In this document: piece after piece, positions 36,160 to 48,788 of the stretch
How positions within the stretch are numbered: position 1 is the stretch's first letter
Layout of the letters: every line of letters starts with the position of its first letter
NCBI GenBank assembly: GCA_902588745.1
Contig: CACIQI010000001.1
Location: 77,924-141,923 of the forward strand
DNA length: 64,000 bases
Source of the DNA: an uncultured Alphaproteobacteria bacterium
GTDB taxonomy: Bacteria; Pseudomonadota; Alphaproteobacteria; HIMB59; GCA-002718135
Direction of reading: 5' to 3'
Notes under the pieces: model-generated
Databases searched by the model: none
Told to the model about the DNA's origin: nothing
The model's input: the letters and a program-made list of their open reading frames with translations, nothing else
Made by a program: the position numbers and the translations under genes

Positions 36160-36864
36160 TTAACCTCCTAAAAATGATTTTCTAACTTCTGGATTATTTA
36201 ATAATTCTTCACCTGAGCCTTCTCTACTATTTTTTCCATTTACTAATACGTATCCTCTATCAGCAATACCAAGTGCTTGTTTTGCATTTTGTTCAACCAT
36301 TAGTATACCAACCCCAGTTTTACGAACTTCTATGATTCTTGAGAATAACTCATCCATTACTATTGGTGATACTCCTGCAGTTGGTTCATCTAACATTAAA
36401 ATTTTAGGTTTAGTCATAAGCGCTCTACCAAAAGCTACTTGTTGTCTTTGGCCACCGGATAATTCTCCTGCACTTTGATTTCTTTTTTCTTTTAAAACTG
36501 GAAAAAGATCATAAACATCATTAATGGTATGAATAATATCATCCTCTCTTAGAAACCCTCCCATTTCTAAATTTTCTTCTACTGTCATACCGGTAAATAC
36601 ATTGTTTGTTTGAGGAACAAAAGCGAGTCCTAAATTAATTCTATTTTGAGGTAACATTGAAGAAATTTCTTCATTTGAATATTCAACAGAACCTGAAGTT
36701 AAATTTAACATACCAAGTAATGCTTTCATTGCTGTTGATTTACCTGCTCCATTTGGACCAACGATGACAACTATTTCACCCTCGTTAACTTCTAGATTAA
36801 TATCTTTAATTATATCAACCCCTCCATATCCAGCTGTTAAATTTTTACCGACTAAATTACTCAT
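36160..36864 (-). CDS. livF: Branched-chain amino-acid ABC transporter ATP-binding protein LivF
   Basis: Cytoplasmic ATPase of the Liv importer, 234 residues. Walker A IVGPNGAGKSTAMKALLG, Q-loop LAFVPQTNNVF, signature GELSGGQRQQVAFGRALM, Walker B KILMLDEPTAGVSP and H-switch-region ILMVEQNAKQAL, the LivF form with Q instead of His. Six bases after livG, one before livH. Confidence 0.96.
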   Translation of the reverse strand: MSNLVGKNLTAGYGGVDIIKDINLEVNEGEIVVIVGPNGAGKSTAMKALLGMLNLTSGSVEYSNEEISSMLPQNRINLGLAFVPQTNNVFTGMTVEENLEMGGFLREDDIIHTINDVYDLFPVLKEKRNQSAGELSGGQRQQVAFGRALMTKPKILMLDEPTAGVSPIVMDELFSRIIEVRKTGVGILMVEQNAKQALGIADRGYVLVNGKNSREGSGEELLNNPEVRKSFLGG

Positions 36865-36870
36865 ATGATT

Positions 36871-37638
36871 TTAACTCTTATTAATACCTTTTCCTAAATA
36901 AGCTTCTATAACTGTATCGTTATTTTTAACTTCATTAAAATTTCCTTTAAATAAAACTGAACCTTCTGCCATCACAATTACAGGATCACAAATTTTTTCT
37001 ATGAGATCCATATCATGTTCAATTACAAAAAAAGTATAATTCTTTTCTTTATTTAATCTTAATATTGCATCTGTAATTTCATTAAGAAGTGTTCTATTAA
37101 CTCCTGCTCCCACCTCATCAAGTAAAACTATTTGAGGATCGACCATCATAGTTCTCCCTAGTTCAAGTAGTTTTTTTTGACCGCCAGATAAATTACCTGC
37201 AAGTTCTTGAGTTAAGTGAGTCAAATTCAAAAAGTTTATAACCTCGATAGCTTTTTGTCTTATTTCTTCTTCTTGTTGTTTTACTTTAGCGTTACTTAAT
37301 AGAGCGTATGACAATTTTTCGCCAAATTGATTTGGTGGTACCATCATTAAATTTTCAAGAACAGTTAAAGTTGAAAACTCATGGGCAATTTGAAAAGTTC
37401 TTAGAACTCCTTTTGCAAATAATTCGTGAGGTTTTAAAAAAGAAATATCTTCATTATTAAGAATTATATTCCCCTCATCTGGATCATATAATCCTGCAAT
37501 AGTATTAAATAATGTTGTTTTTCCTGCTCCATTTGGCCCTATCAAACCTGTAATTGAACCCATCTCAACTTTCATCGATGCGTTATGAACAGCTTTTAAT
37601 CCTCCAAAAAATTTGTTAACGTTATTTATTTCAAGCAT
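36871..37638 (-). CDS. livG: Branched-chain amino-acid ABC transporter ATP-binding protein LivG
   Basis: Second ATPase of the importer, 255 residues. Walker A LIGPNGAGKTTLFNTIAG, Q-loop LRTFQIAHEF, signature GNLSGGQKKLLELGRTMM, Walker B IVLLDEVGAGVNRTL (V replacing the common P after DE), and the LivG-type VIEHDMDLIEKICDPVIVMAEG. The start overlaps rodA by 8 bases, tying uptake genes to the cell-shape genes. Confidence 0.95.
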   Translation of the reverse strand: MLEINNVNKFFGGLKAVHNASMKVEMGSITGLIGPNGAGKTTLFNTIAGLYDPDEGNIILNNEDISFLKPHELFAKGVLRTFQIAHEFSTLTVLENLMMVPPNQFGEKLSYALLSNAKVKQQEEEIRQKAIEVINFLNLTHLTQELAGNLSGGQKKLLELGRTMMVDPQIVLLDEVGAGVNRTLLNEITDAILRLNKEKNYTFFVIEHDMDLIEKICDPVIVMAEGSVLFKGNFNEVKNNDTVIEAYLGKGINKS

Positions 37639-38728
37639 TATTTAATTTTTTTAAATTTCCATTTAATTCTGCATTAAGAACTAATCCTAGAGATATAAAT
37701 ATAGCAAGCATTGCTGAACCCCCATAAGAAACTAATGGCAATGGAATTCCAACAACAGGCATTAATCCAGATACCATAGAAATGTTCATTATCACATATA
37801 TAAATAAATTGCTGCCAACGCCTAAAGAGAGAATTCTACCAAAAATATGATTTGATTTAATACTTATATAAAAACACACTGATATTAATAATAGAAATAA
37901 TAAAATTATGAATATAGTACCAATAAAACCAAATTCTTCTCCAATTAATGTAAATATAAAATCAGTCTGTTTTTCAGGTAAATACTGAAGATATGATTGA
38001 GACCCTTCTAGAAATCCTTTACCAGTTAAACCACCAGATCCTAAAGCGATTTTAGATTGTATAAGTTGATATCCTCGTCCAAGTGCGTCAGCCTCAGGGT
38101 TTAAAAAAGAGAAAATTCTATCTTTTTGATATGGTTGTAAATAATTTAATGACAAAGGAATTGATAAAAGCAAAACAAAAAATCCCAATACAAACTTCCA
38201 AATTCTTATTCCACTTGCAAATAAAATAAGAATTCCAAGCATTACTATACTTAAAGCAGTTCCAAGATCTGGTTGTATAACAACTAAAGCAAATGGTAAA
38301 AATAAAATTAATATTGGAAAAAATAAATTTTTTATTCGCTTTATTTCATCAAATTTTAAGTCATGATAAAATCTAGCTAATGCTAGAATTATAGTTATTT
38401 TTATTAATTCTGATGGTTGGATGCTAAAACCAAATACATTTATCCATCTAGCTGCTCCCTTTCCAAAAACACCTATTAATTCAACAGATAGCAAAAGTAA
38501 TAATGATAAAATAAATAAGGCATAAGCAAATTGATAAATAAATTTAATATTTATTAAAGCTAAGATTATTGCTAAAAATATAAAAAATACTAATCGAGTT
38601 AAATGTCTTGATGCCCAAGGATTATACGATCCTCCTGCTGCAGAATATAAACCTGCTGCACCAATAAAAGAAATTAATATTACTAAGAAAATTAATAAAT
38701 AATTTAAGTTTCGAATTTTATTCAACAT
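37631..38728 (-). CDS. rodA: Rod-shape SEDS peptidoglycan polymerase RodA
   Basis: SEDS glycosyltransferase that polymerises lipid II with PBP2 during elongation. 365 residues, about ten helices. Motifs: WINVFGFSIQPSELIKITIILALARFY, VVIQPDLGTALSIVMLG (with the catalytic-region Asp), YQLIQSKIALGSGGLTGKGFLEGSQSYLQYLPEKQTDFIFTLIGEE and MPVVGIPLPLVSYGGSAM. The start codon shares a base with the mrdA stop. Confidence 0.96.
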   Translation of the reverse strand: MLNKIRNLNYLLIFLVILISFIGAAGLYSAAGGSYNPWASRHLTRLVFFIFLAIILALINIKFIYQFAYALFILSLLLLLSVELIGVFGKGAARWINVFGFSIQPSELIKITIILALARFYHDLKFDEIKRIKNLFFPILILFLPFALVVIQPDLGTALSIVMLGILILFASGIRIWKFVLGFFVLLLSIPLSLNYLQPYQKDRIFSFLNPEADALGRGYQLIQSKIALGSGGLTGKGFLEGSQSYLQYLPEKQTDFIFTLIGEEFGFIGTIFIILLFLLLISVCFYISIKSNHIFGRILSLGVGSNLFIYVIMNISMVSGLMPVVGIPLPLVSYGGSAMLAIFISLGLVLNAELNGNLKKLNNA

Positions 38729-40530
38729 TAAATTTCTAAATTTTTAGTAAATTGAAAAATTTCTTTAGCTATAGGTGCCGCAGTTGATGCACCCGAACCT
38801 CCATGTTCAATAACAACTGAAACAGCATATCTAGGAATTTCAACTGGCATATATCCAACAAATAAAGCATGATCTCTTTTTTTCCATTCTATTTCTCTTT
38901 TCCTAAAATCTTCACTTTCTCTCTCTGCTACTGTTATTCTTCTAACTTGAGAAGTTCCTGTCTTACCAGCAAAAGGGGCAGACGTAGATCTTGAGTTATA
39001 AGCTGTACCTTTACTTTCATTAACGACTTTAAACATCGAACTTTTAATAATTTGAATTGCATTTTGGTATTTTTCTAATTTTTCAAATTCAATGTCATTA
39101 TTTTGCTTGATAATATTCGGTTTTACATTTTTTCCATTAGAAGCAATAATTGAAGTCATTACTGCAAGTTGTAGTGGATTAGTTAATACAAAACCTTGAC
39201 CAATAGCAGAGATTAGGGTCTCTCCAGGATACCAACTTTCATCATATTTTTTCTTTTTCCAATCACGTGAAGGAATAATTCCCTTTTTTTGATTAGGTAA
39301 AGGGATATCATATATTTTGCCTAAACCAAAATCTTCAGCGACTTTAGAAATTTTATCTATTCCAATTTTTTTTGAAATTTCATAGAAGAAAACATCACAT
39401 GATTCTTTTATTGCGTCACTAACATTCATTGAGCCGTGACCGTTATTTTTCCAACAATGATAAAGTCTGTCACCTAAACCAATTTTTCCACTACAAAAAT
39501 GTTTGGTATTTGTGTCAATAATCCCATGGATTATCCCAGCTATGGCAACAACCATTTTAAAGGTTGAGCCTGGAGCATATAAACCTTGAATAGATCTATA
39601 AGTAAGTGGAGACAATTCATTTTCTAAAATTGAATTCCAATATTCCTTATTTGGTTTTTTTATAATTTTATTTGGATTATAAGATGGAGTTGAGGCCATA
39701 CATAATATGTTACCATTGTTAATATCCATAAGTACTATAGATCCCGCTTTGTGTTCTTTTAATAAATTTAAGGCATATTGTTGAATTCTAAGATCGATAG
39801 TTATCTGAATATCATTTCCTTTTTGACTATCTTGCCTTGATATTTCACGTATTACTCTTCCATAAGAATTAACTTCAATCTCTCTTTGTCCAGATTTACC
39901 TATTAAGTTAAGATTAAAACTTTTTTCAATACCATCTTTTCCAATCTCTAGATTAGGCATATTAGAAATAAAAGGTAATTCAACTTCTTCTCGATTGGGT
40001 TTGTTTGTATAACCGATCAAATGTGAAACAGTATTATCAAACTGATAAGTTCGCATATAATCTTGAGAAATAAATATGCCCTCAATATTAATTTTGTTTG
40101 ATTCTATTTTTTCAAGTTGTGACCAATTAATATTTTCAAAGACTTTTATTTTTTGAAATTTTTTAACTTTTTTAGATAATTCTATTATTTTCCTTCTATC
40201 ACTAAAATTAATTTTTATAATTTGATTTAATTCATTTAAGGATTTATTTATATTTTTTGTATTTTCTGGAATTATGTAAACATCAAATACTTTTATATTA
40301 GATGCTAAAACCTTGTTATTAGTATCATAAATCTTACCTCTTATGGGGTATATAATCTCAATGTCTATTTGATTATTTTTTGAAAGAGTTTTATATTTTT
40401 GTGAATCTTTTATTTGAATATCATACAATCTCCAGCCTACAATACCAAAAAAAGAAACTTTTAATAAATATAATAAAAAAGTTCTTCTATTTAGAACTGA
40501 ATATTGTTTTTTATCTTCGGAGTAAAACAT
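38728..40530 (-). CDS. mrdA: Penicillin-binding protein 2
   Basis: Elongation-specific transpeptidase partner of RodA, 600 residues. A single membrane anchor at about 13-35 (TFLLYLLKVSFFGIVGWRLYDIQI) precedes the dimerisation domain (YPIRGKIYDTNNKVLASN; RTYQFDNTVSHLIGYT). The transpeptidase has SxxK in GLYAPGSTFKMVVAIAG, SCD in KESCDVFFYEI and KTGT in FAGKTGTSQVRR. Two bases after mreD stops separation begins; ends overlapping rodA. Confidence 0.96.
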   Translation of the reverse strand: MFYSEDKKQYSVLNRRTFLLYLLKVSFFGIVGWRLYDIQIKDSQKYKTLSKNNQIDIEIIYPIRGKIYDTNNKVLASNIKVFDVYIIPENTKNINKSLNELNQIIKINFSDRRKIIELSKKVKKFQKIKVFENINWSQLEKIESNKINIEGIFISQDYMRTYQFDNTVSHLIGYTNKPNREEVELPFISNMPNLEIGKDGIEKSFNLNLIGKSGQREIEVNSYGRVIREISRQDSQKGNDIQITIDLRIQQYALNLLKEHKAGSIVLMDINNGNILCMASTPSYNPNKIIKKPNKEYWNSILENELSPLTYRSIQGLYAPGSTFKMVVAIAGIIHGIIDTNTKHFCSGKIGLGDRLYHCWKNNGHGSMNVSDAIKESCDVFFYEISKKIGIDKISKVAEDFGLGKIYDIPLPNQKKGIIPSRDWKKKKYDESWYPGETLISAIGQGFVLTNPLQLAVMTSIIASNGKNVKPNIIKQNNDIEFEKLEKYQNAIQIIKSSMFKVVNESKGTAYNSRSTSAPFAGKTGTSQVRRITVAERESEDFRKREIEWKKRDHALFVGYMPVEIPRYAVSVVIEHGGSGASTAAPIAKEIFQFTKNLEI

Positions 40531-40531
40531 T

Positions 40532-41017
40532 TCACTTATCCAATTTAATAAACAGAAATATAGTAGGAATAAATATAATTAAAGAAATTAAAATGAAATT
40601 GAAAATTGAACTTATATTAAACTTATAATTGTGTATTAAATTTGCTAAAAATTGCTCGATTACGAGCAAAATAATTAAAGTGATAAAATAAATAAAAATT
40701 ATTTGATACGAAGATAATCTAATTAAATATTTTCTTAATAATACAAATAACATTAAGAGAAATAAAAAAGTGATTATATGTGCACCTATATTATTTAATA
40801 GTAATATATCGAATAAAATTCCATATACCAAGGCAACTAAATATAAATAATAATGATAATGGTAAAAAATTAAATAAATAAAAGTCAAATGAAATAACAC
40901 ATAGAATGCATTATTGATATTAGGAAGTAAAATAAAAGAGTTTACAGAAATTGAAAAGCTAATAATTAAAATGATATTTAATTTAATTGTGGAATTAAAA
41001 AATTTGGAAAACTCCAT
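40532..41017 (-). CDS. mreD: Rod-shape-determining protein MreD
   Basis: Small membrane partner of MreC in the elongasome, 161 residues with about five or six hydrophobic helices. Sequence is poorly conserved and very Ile/Leu/Phe-rich; the MreD-like element YLVALVYGILFDILLLNNIGAHIITFLFLLMLFVLLRKY is visible. The call rests on this motif and on its place between mreC and mrdA. The start overlaps the mreC stop. Confidence 0.85.
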   Translation of the reverse strand: MEFSKFFNSTIKLNIILIISFSISVNSFILLPNINNAFYVLFHLTFIYLIFYHYHYYLYLVALVYGILFDILLLNNIGAHIITFLFLLMLFVLLRKYLIRLSSYQIIFIYFITLIILLVIEQFLANLIHNYKFNISSIFNFILISLIIFIPTIFLFIKLDK

Positions 41018-41838
41018 TATTTAGAAGTAACAATTTGCACATAATCAATATTTTTAAAATCTACAAATGGTAAAACAAAAAATCTATTTTTTTCGACTTT
41101 AGCTACTTTTCCAACTAATAAATCTACTGGAAAGATTTGTGCTGTGCCACTTGTTACTACAATATCTCCTAATCTTGGCATTTTATTATCTTTTGTAAAT
41201 GAACTTACTAAATATTTTCCATCCCCACTGCCAGAAATTAAAGAAAAAATACCATCAGATATAGATTTTACTGAAATAGATAAATTAGGATCAGTCAAAA
41301 GAATTACTCTAGAATTATTTGAAGTTGTATCAATGACCTTACCTAATAATCCGCGTTCATTTATAGCTGACATATTTTTTTCAATTTTATCTTCATAACC
41401 TGCATTTAAATTAATTAATTTACTATAAATTGTGTCATTTCTATTAATTAGAGATGCTGTCTTTACTAAAGTTAAATTATTATCAGTTGCATTTAGCAAT
41501 TTTTTTAAAACATTATTCTCTCTTGAGTTTTGGATTGCAAGTGTTTGCCATTTTTTTAGACGTATTATTTCTTCTTGGAGAATTTTGTTTTCAAATTTTA
41601 AACTTCTAAACTGATTATATTCTTCTATAAAATTTGAGAAGACATTTACTGGTGCAGAAATAAATCTTGTAATAGGAATAATTACAGAACTAGATAAATT
41701 TTTAATTCCACTTATAAGATAGTAATCAGTTTTTGAAAAAAATATTAAAAGAAAAGAAAGTGTTACAACAGATATGATTGTAAAGTTTTTTACAAATCTG
41801 GATAATTGAAAAACCTTAATTTGAAACTTAGGTGCCAT
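41017..41838 (-). CDS. mreC: Rod-shape-determining protein MreC
   Basis: Periplasmic scaffold linking MreB and MreD with PBP2 and RodA, 273 residues. N-terminal membrane helix (about 17-30), coiled coil at about 70-105 (FRSLKFENKILQEEIIRLKKW), then beta domains with LINRNDTIYSKLINLNAGYEDKIEKNMSAINERGLLGKVIDT and VRLLTDPNLSISVK-like text (VILLTDPNLSISVKSISDG). Lies 8 bases after mreB. Confidence 0.95.
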   Translation of the reverse strand: MAPKFQIKVFQLSRFVKNFTIISVVTLSFLLIFFSKTDYYLISGIKNLSSSVIIPITRFISAPVNVFSNFIEEYNQFRSLKFENKILQEEIIRLKKWQTLAIQNSRENNVLKKLLNATDNNLTLVKTASLINRNDTIYSKLINLNAGYEDKIEKNMSAINERGLLGKVIDTTSNNSRVILLTDPNLSISVKSISDGIFSLISGSGDGKYLVSSFTKDNKMPRLGDIVVTSGTAQIFPVDLLVGKVAKVEKNRFFVLPFVDFKNIDYVQIVTSK

Positions 41839-41846
41839 TTTAAATT

Positions 41847-42890
<1,044 letters not shown>

Positions 42891-44447
42891 TTAAACTCCT
42901 TCTATTTTTAGACTTGCGGCATTCTCTTTAATAGATTTAGTTTTTTTAAAGATCAATCTGTTTAATGCATTTATGTATGCTTTTGCGGAAGCAACAATAA
43001 TATCAGGATCACTTCCTTTTGCTTGGGATGATAGATTGTCATCTTCAAGTCTGACAGTCACTTCTCCCTGAGCATCAGTCCCGGCTGTAATTGCATTTAC
43101 TTGGTAAAGTTTAAGTTTAAATTCAGTATTAGTAAGTTTTTTTATTGCATTAAAAGTAGCATCAACAGGACCATTACCATTAATTTTAATATTTTCCACT
43201 TTATCGTTAATTTCTATCTTTAATTTTGCTTCAGCTTTTTCAACAGATCCAGCATTTACTTCTAATGATACAAATTTAATGTGTTCATCGTATGACGAAG
43301 TTCTATCTTCTGCTAATGCAATTAAATCTTCTTCGAATATTTCTTTTTTCTTATCGGCTAAATCTTTAAATCTTCCAAACAATTCCATCAAGGCATTGTC
43401 ACCAACTTCATAACCGAGTTCTTTTAATTTTTCTGAAAAAGCGTGTTTGCCCGAATGTTTGCCAAGAACTAATGAAGATTTGTTAAGTCCTATTGATTCA
43501 GGTGTCATAATTTCATACGTACCAGAGTGTTTAAGCATACCATCTTGATGTATTCCAGCTTCATGTGCAAAAGCATTAGCACCAACTATCGCTTTGTTTG
43601 GCTGAACAGGAAAACCTGTTATTGATGACACCAATCTAGAGGCTTTCATAATTGACTCTGTTTTAATATCTGTATGGTAAGGCATAAGATCTTTTTTTAC
43701 TTTTAAAGTCATAACAATTTCTTCCAATGATGAATTTCCAGCTCTTTCTCCCATACCATTAATAGTACACTCTACTTGTCTTGCACCTTCTTTAATTGCT
43801 GCAACATTATTTGCTGTGGCTAAACCTAAATCATTATGTGTGTGAGTTGAAAGAATTGCTTTATCAATATTTATAACATTATTTTTTACATTTTTAAAAA
43901 TTTTACCAAACTCCTCTGGCAGTGTATAACCAACGGTATCAGGGATATTAATAGTTGATGCACCACAATTAATTGCAAGCTCAATACATTTGTATAAAAA
44001 TTCTAACTCAGATCTTCCACCGTCTTCACAACTCCATTCGATATTATCACAAAGATTTCTTGCATGAGAGACTGTCTTTTGAATAGCTTCTAAAACTTCT
44101 GCTTCACTTTTCTTCAATTTATATTTCATATGAAGAGGACTTGTAGCAATAAAAGTATGAATTCTTGGAGACTTCGCATATTGTACTGCTTCCCAAGCAC
44201 GGTCAATATCTTTAAAGCTTGCTCTTGCTAAACCAGCAATCGTAGAATTTTTGACATGCTTACTAACTTCAGAAACTGCTTCAAAATCTCCATTTGAAGC
44301 AATTGGAAAACCTGCCTCAATAATATCAACTTTCATAGAGTCAAGTACCTCAGCTATTTGAAGCTTTTCATCTAAATTCATGGATGCTCCTGGAGATTGT
44401 TCTCCATCTCGAAGAGTTGTATCAAAAATATAAATTTTTTCAGTCAT
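42891..44447 (-). CDS. leuA: 2-Isopropylmalate synthase
   Basis: First leucine-specific step: acetyl-CoA plus 2-oxoisovalerate to isopropylmalate. 518 residues. Motifs: YIFDTTLRDGEQSPGASMN (metal Asp), LSTHTHNDLGLATANNVAA (metal His pair), GAREVEC-like RQVECTINGMGERAGN, and the C-terminal regulatory domain with NGNGPVDATFNAI and DAQGEVTVRLE, so Leu feedback control is expected. It is 42 bases after ilvC in the same run. Confidence 0.96.
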   Translation of the reverse strand: MTEKIYIFDTTLRDGEQSPGASMNLDEKLQIAEVLDSMKVDIIEAGFPIASNGDFEAVSEVSKHVKNSTIAGLARASFKDIDRAWEAVQYAKSPRIHTFIATSPLHMKYKLKKSEAEVLEAIQKTVSHARNLCDNIEWSCEDGGRSELEFLYKCIELAINCGASTINIPDTVGYTLPEEFGKIFKNVKNNVINIDKAILSTHTHNDLGLATANNVAAIKEGARQVECTINGMGERAGNSSLEEIVMTLKVKKDLMPYHTDIKTESIMKASRLVSSITGFPVQPNKAIVGANAFAHEAGIHQDGMLKHSGTYEIMTPESIGLNKSSLVLGKHSGKHAFSEKLKELGYEVGDNALMELFGRFKDLADKKKEIFEEDLIALAEDRTSSYDEHIKFVSLEVNAGSVEKAEAKLKIEINDKVENIKINGNGPVDATFNAIKKLTNTEFKLKLYQVNAITAGTDAQGEVTVRLEDDNLSSQAKGSDPDIIVASAKAYINALNRLIFKKTKSIKENAASLKIEGV

Positions 44448-44489
44448 TTCTTTAATTATACACTAATCAAAATTTTATTAAACTTTCAT

Positions 44490-46050
<1,561 letters not shown>

Positions 46051-46051
<1 letters not shown>

Positions 46052-47817
46052 TAAACTAAAATTTTTCCTTTTTCGGCTGATTTTTTATCTTGTTTTTGAT
46101 CTTTACTTAACATCATTTCATTATGAGCAGATCCACTTTGAATCATTGGAAAACAATTTTCTTCCTTAGTAACCCAAATATCTGCAATAACTGTATTTTT
46201 TGTTTCTATCATTTGAGTTATTACATCATCAAGTTCATCAGTAGTTTTTGCTCTTAAGCCAACAGCTTTATAACTTTCAGCTAACTTTACAAAATCAGGT
46301 AAACTATCAGTATAACTCTCAGAATATCTTCCACCATGTAAAAGTTCTTGCCATTGCCTTACCATTCCCATGTATTCATTGTTAAGAATAAATATTTTTA
46401 CAGGCAATCTATATTGAACAGCTGTACTCATTTCTTGAATGTTCATGAGTATAGACGCGTCCCCTGCTATATCAACTACTAGAGCATCTGGATGTCCAAC
46501 TTGAGCTCCAATAGCGGCAGGAAATCCATATCCCATAGTTCCTAAACCACCTGAAGTCAGCCATCTGTTTGGCTCCTCAAATTTATAAAATTGAGCAGCC
46601 CACATTTGATGCTGACCTACTTCAGTAGTAATAAATGTTTTTGTATTTTTTGTTAATTCATAGAGTCTTTGAACCGCATACTGAGGTTTAATCTGTTTAC
46701 CTTCATTATTATAGTTTAAACAATCTACTTCTTTCCATTTATTTATTTTGTCCCACCATAATTTTAGAGCATGATCATCTATTTTAAATTTCTTTTCTTT
46801 CCAAACTTCGATCATCTTTTCAACAACCTGTTTTACATCGCCTATTATTGGAACATCTACATTTATAGTTTTATTAATATTACTTTCATCGATATCAATA
46901 TGGATTTTTTTTGAATTTGGAGAGAAGGCATCTAATCTTCCTGTAACTCTATCATCAAATCTTGCACCGATATTAATCATGACATCACATTCATGCATTG
47001 CCATATTAGCCTCATACATTCCGTGCATTCCAAGCATGCCAAGTGAGTTTTTATCTGATGAACCTACTACACCAAGACCCATTAATGTCATTGTAACTGG
47101 TGAACCAACCATATTTATAAATTGTCTAACTAATTTTGAAGCTTTTGGACCAGAATTAATACATCCACCACCAATATAAAAAATTGGTTTTTTAGCTTTT
47201 GAAATTAATTCTACTGCTTCTTCAATTTTATTTTTTTCAAAATCAGGACTTGGCTCAAACAATCTATGAGAGGGAATAATAATTTTATTTTTTTCTTCAT
47301 AAGTTCCTGAAGCAAATTGAACATCTTTAGGTATATCAATTAATACAGGACCTGGTCTTCCATTTTGAGCAATAGTAAATGCTTCATGAAATACAGAAGA
47401 TAATTTATTAACATCCTTAACTAAGTAATTATGTTTAGTACAAGGTCTCGTTATACCTGTCGTGTCACATTCTTGAAATGCATCACTGCCAATTAAGTGT
47501 TGAGGTACCTGTCCAGTTATACATACAATTGGTACACTATCCATCATTGCATCAGTTAAACCGGTTACAACATTTGTTGCACCAGGTCCTGACGTCACAA
47601 GAACTACTCCAGTTTTACCAGTCGACCTAGCATAACCTTCAGCTGCATGTATCGCACCACCCTCTTGTCTTACTAAAACGTGCTTAATTGAATTCTGTTT
47701 AAATAAAGTATCGTATATGGGTAATACCGCACCACCAGGATATCCAAATACAACTTCTACGCCTTGTTCAGCTAAGCTTTTTAAGACAATTTCAGCGCCT
47801 GTTATTTCATTATTCAT
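46051..47817 (-). CDS. ilvB: Acetolactate synthase large (catalytic) subunit
   Basis: TPP/FAD enzyme making acetolactate or acetohydroxybutyrate for Val/Leu/Ile synthesis. 588 residues. Motifs: VFGYPGGAVLPIYDTLF, RQEGGAIHAAEGYARSTGKTGV (catalytic Glu), VTSGPGATNVVTGL, the FAD region MLGMHGMYEANMAMHECDVMINIGARFDDRVTG and the TPP-binding GDASILMNIQEMSTAVQY...NNEYMGMVRQWQ. First gene of the ilvB-ilvN-ilvC-leuA group; the 47 bp upstream of it contains no visible attenuator. Confidence 0.97.
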
Positions 47818-47864
47818 TGATTTTAGCTCATAGGCTGTGGATAAAATAAAATCAATAAATTAGT

Positions 47865-48788
47865 TCAATTTTGCTCTAAATTAATGGATTTTAAGTCAAT
47901 TTCATCCGGAAATTGATTAAATTTTTTAAAAATATTAAGATTTGAAGATCTCCACCAAGTATGTTGTCTTTTTACATAGTTTCTTGTTACTTGCTGTATT
48001 TTAGAAATACATTCCTCAATTGATACTTCATTATTAAGATAAGATTGAATTTCAGGAACTCCGTGCGCTTTCATTATTGGTAAACTATTATTATAATTTA
48101 ATTTGAGCAAATTTTTGACTTCCTCTATCGCACCATCTTTCATCATTAAGTGTGTTCTATGATCTACTCTTCTATAGTTTTCTTTTCTATCTGGAAGAAA
48201 TAATAATATTTTGTAATTCTTTAAATTAATAAAATTTTTATTTTTACTTTTTTTCCAGTCACTAAATTTTTTCTTAGTAAAAAAATTTACTTCCCATATT
48301 CTTCTTATTCTTTGGATATCGTTAGGCGCAATATTAATCATTGCATCACTGTCAAGCTCTTTAACTAAATTATAAAAATTTTCCTTACCAATTTTTAAAA
48401 TCATTTTTTCTGATTCTATTTTTACTTTTTCTGGAATAGATGGAATTGAAACTATTCCATTAATTAAAGATTCTATGTAAAGACCTGTACCTCCAACTAA
48501 AATAGGTGTTATATTTTTATTAACTAAATAATTAATTTTTTTTGATGCCTCCTCACACCATTTTTGAACATTAAATCTAACATCACCTTTAACAAAACCA
48601 TAAAGATGATGATTGATTTTTTTTTGATCATTTATAGTTGGTCTAGCAGTTAAGATACTTAACTCATTATAAATCTGCATACTATCAGCATTTATAATTT
48701 CACCATTAAGTTTGTTCGCTAGGCTTAAAGCAAATTTTGATTTTCCTGATGCAGTTGGGCCTAATACAAAATAGATTTGAGTTTTCAA
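47865..48788 (-). CDS. miaA: tRNA dimethylallyltransferase
   Basis: Adds the isopentenyl group to A37 of tRNAs reading UNN codons. 307 residues. Motifs: P-loop FVLGPTASGKSKFAL, GEIINADSMQIYNEL, ILVGGTGLYIESLINGI, and DIQRIRRIWEV. The C-terminal QQVTRNYVKRQHTWWRSS contains the RQ-x-T-W-x-R-like end. Its start overlaps the degP stop by 4 bases, and ilvB follows after 47 bases. Confidence 0.96.
   Translation of the reverse strand: MKTQIYFVLGPTASGKSKFALSLANKLNGEIINADSMQIYNELSILTARPTINDQKKINHHLYGFVKGDVRFNVQKWCEEASKKINYLVNKNITPILVGGTGLYIESLINGIVSIPSIPEKVKIESEKMILKIGKENFYNLVKELDSDAMINIAPNDIQRIRRIWEVNFFTKKKFSDWKKSKNKNFINLKNYKILLFLPDRKENYRRVDHRTHLMMKDGAIEEVKNLLKLNYNNSLPIMKAHGVPEIQSYLNNEVSIEECISKIQQVTRNYVKRQHTWWRSSNLNIFKKFNQFPDEIDLKSINLEQN

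Noticed and set aside
47818-47864. A leader-peptide attenuator before ilvB
   Set aside because: The 47-base gap has no small frame rich in Ile/Val/Leu codons and no alternative hairpins.
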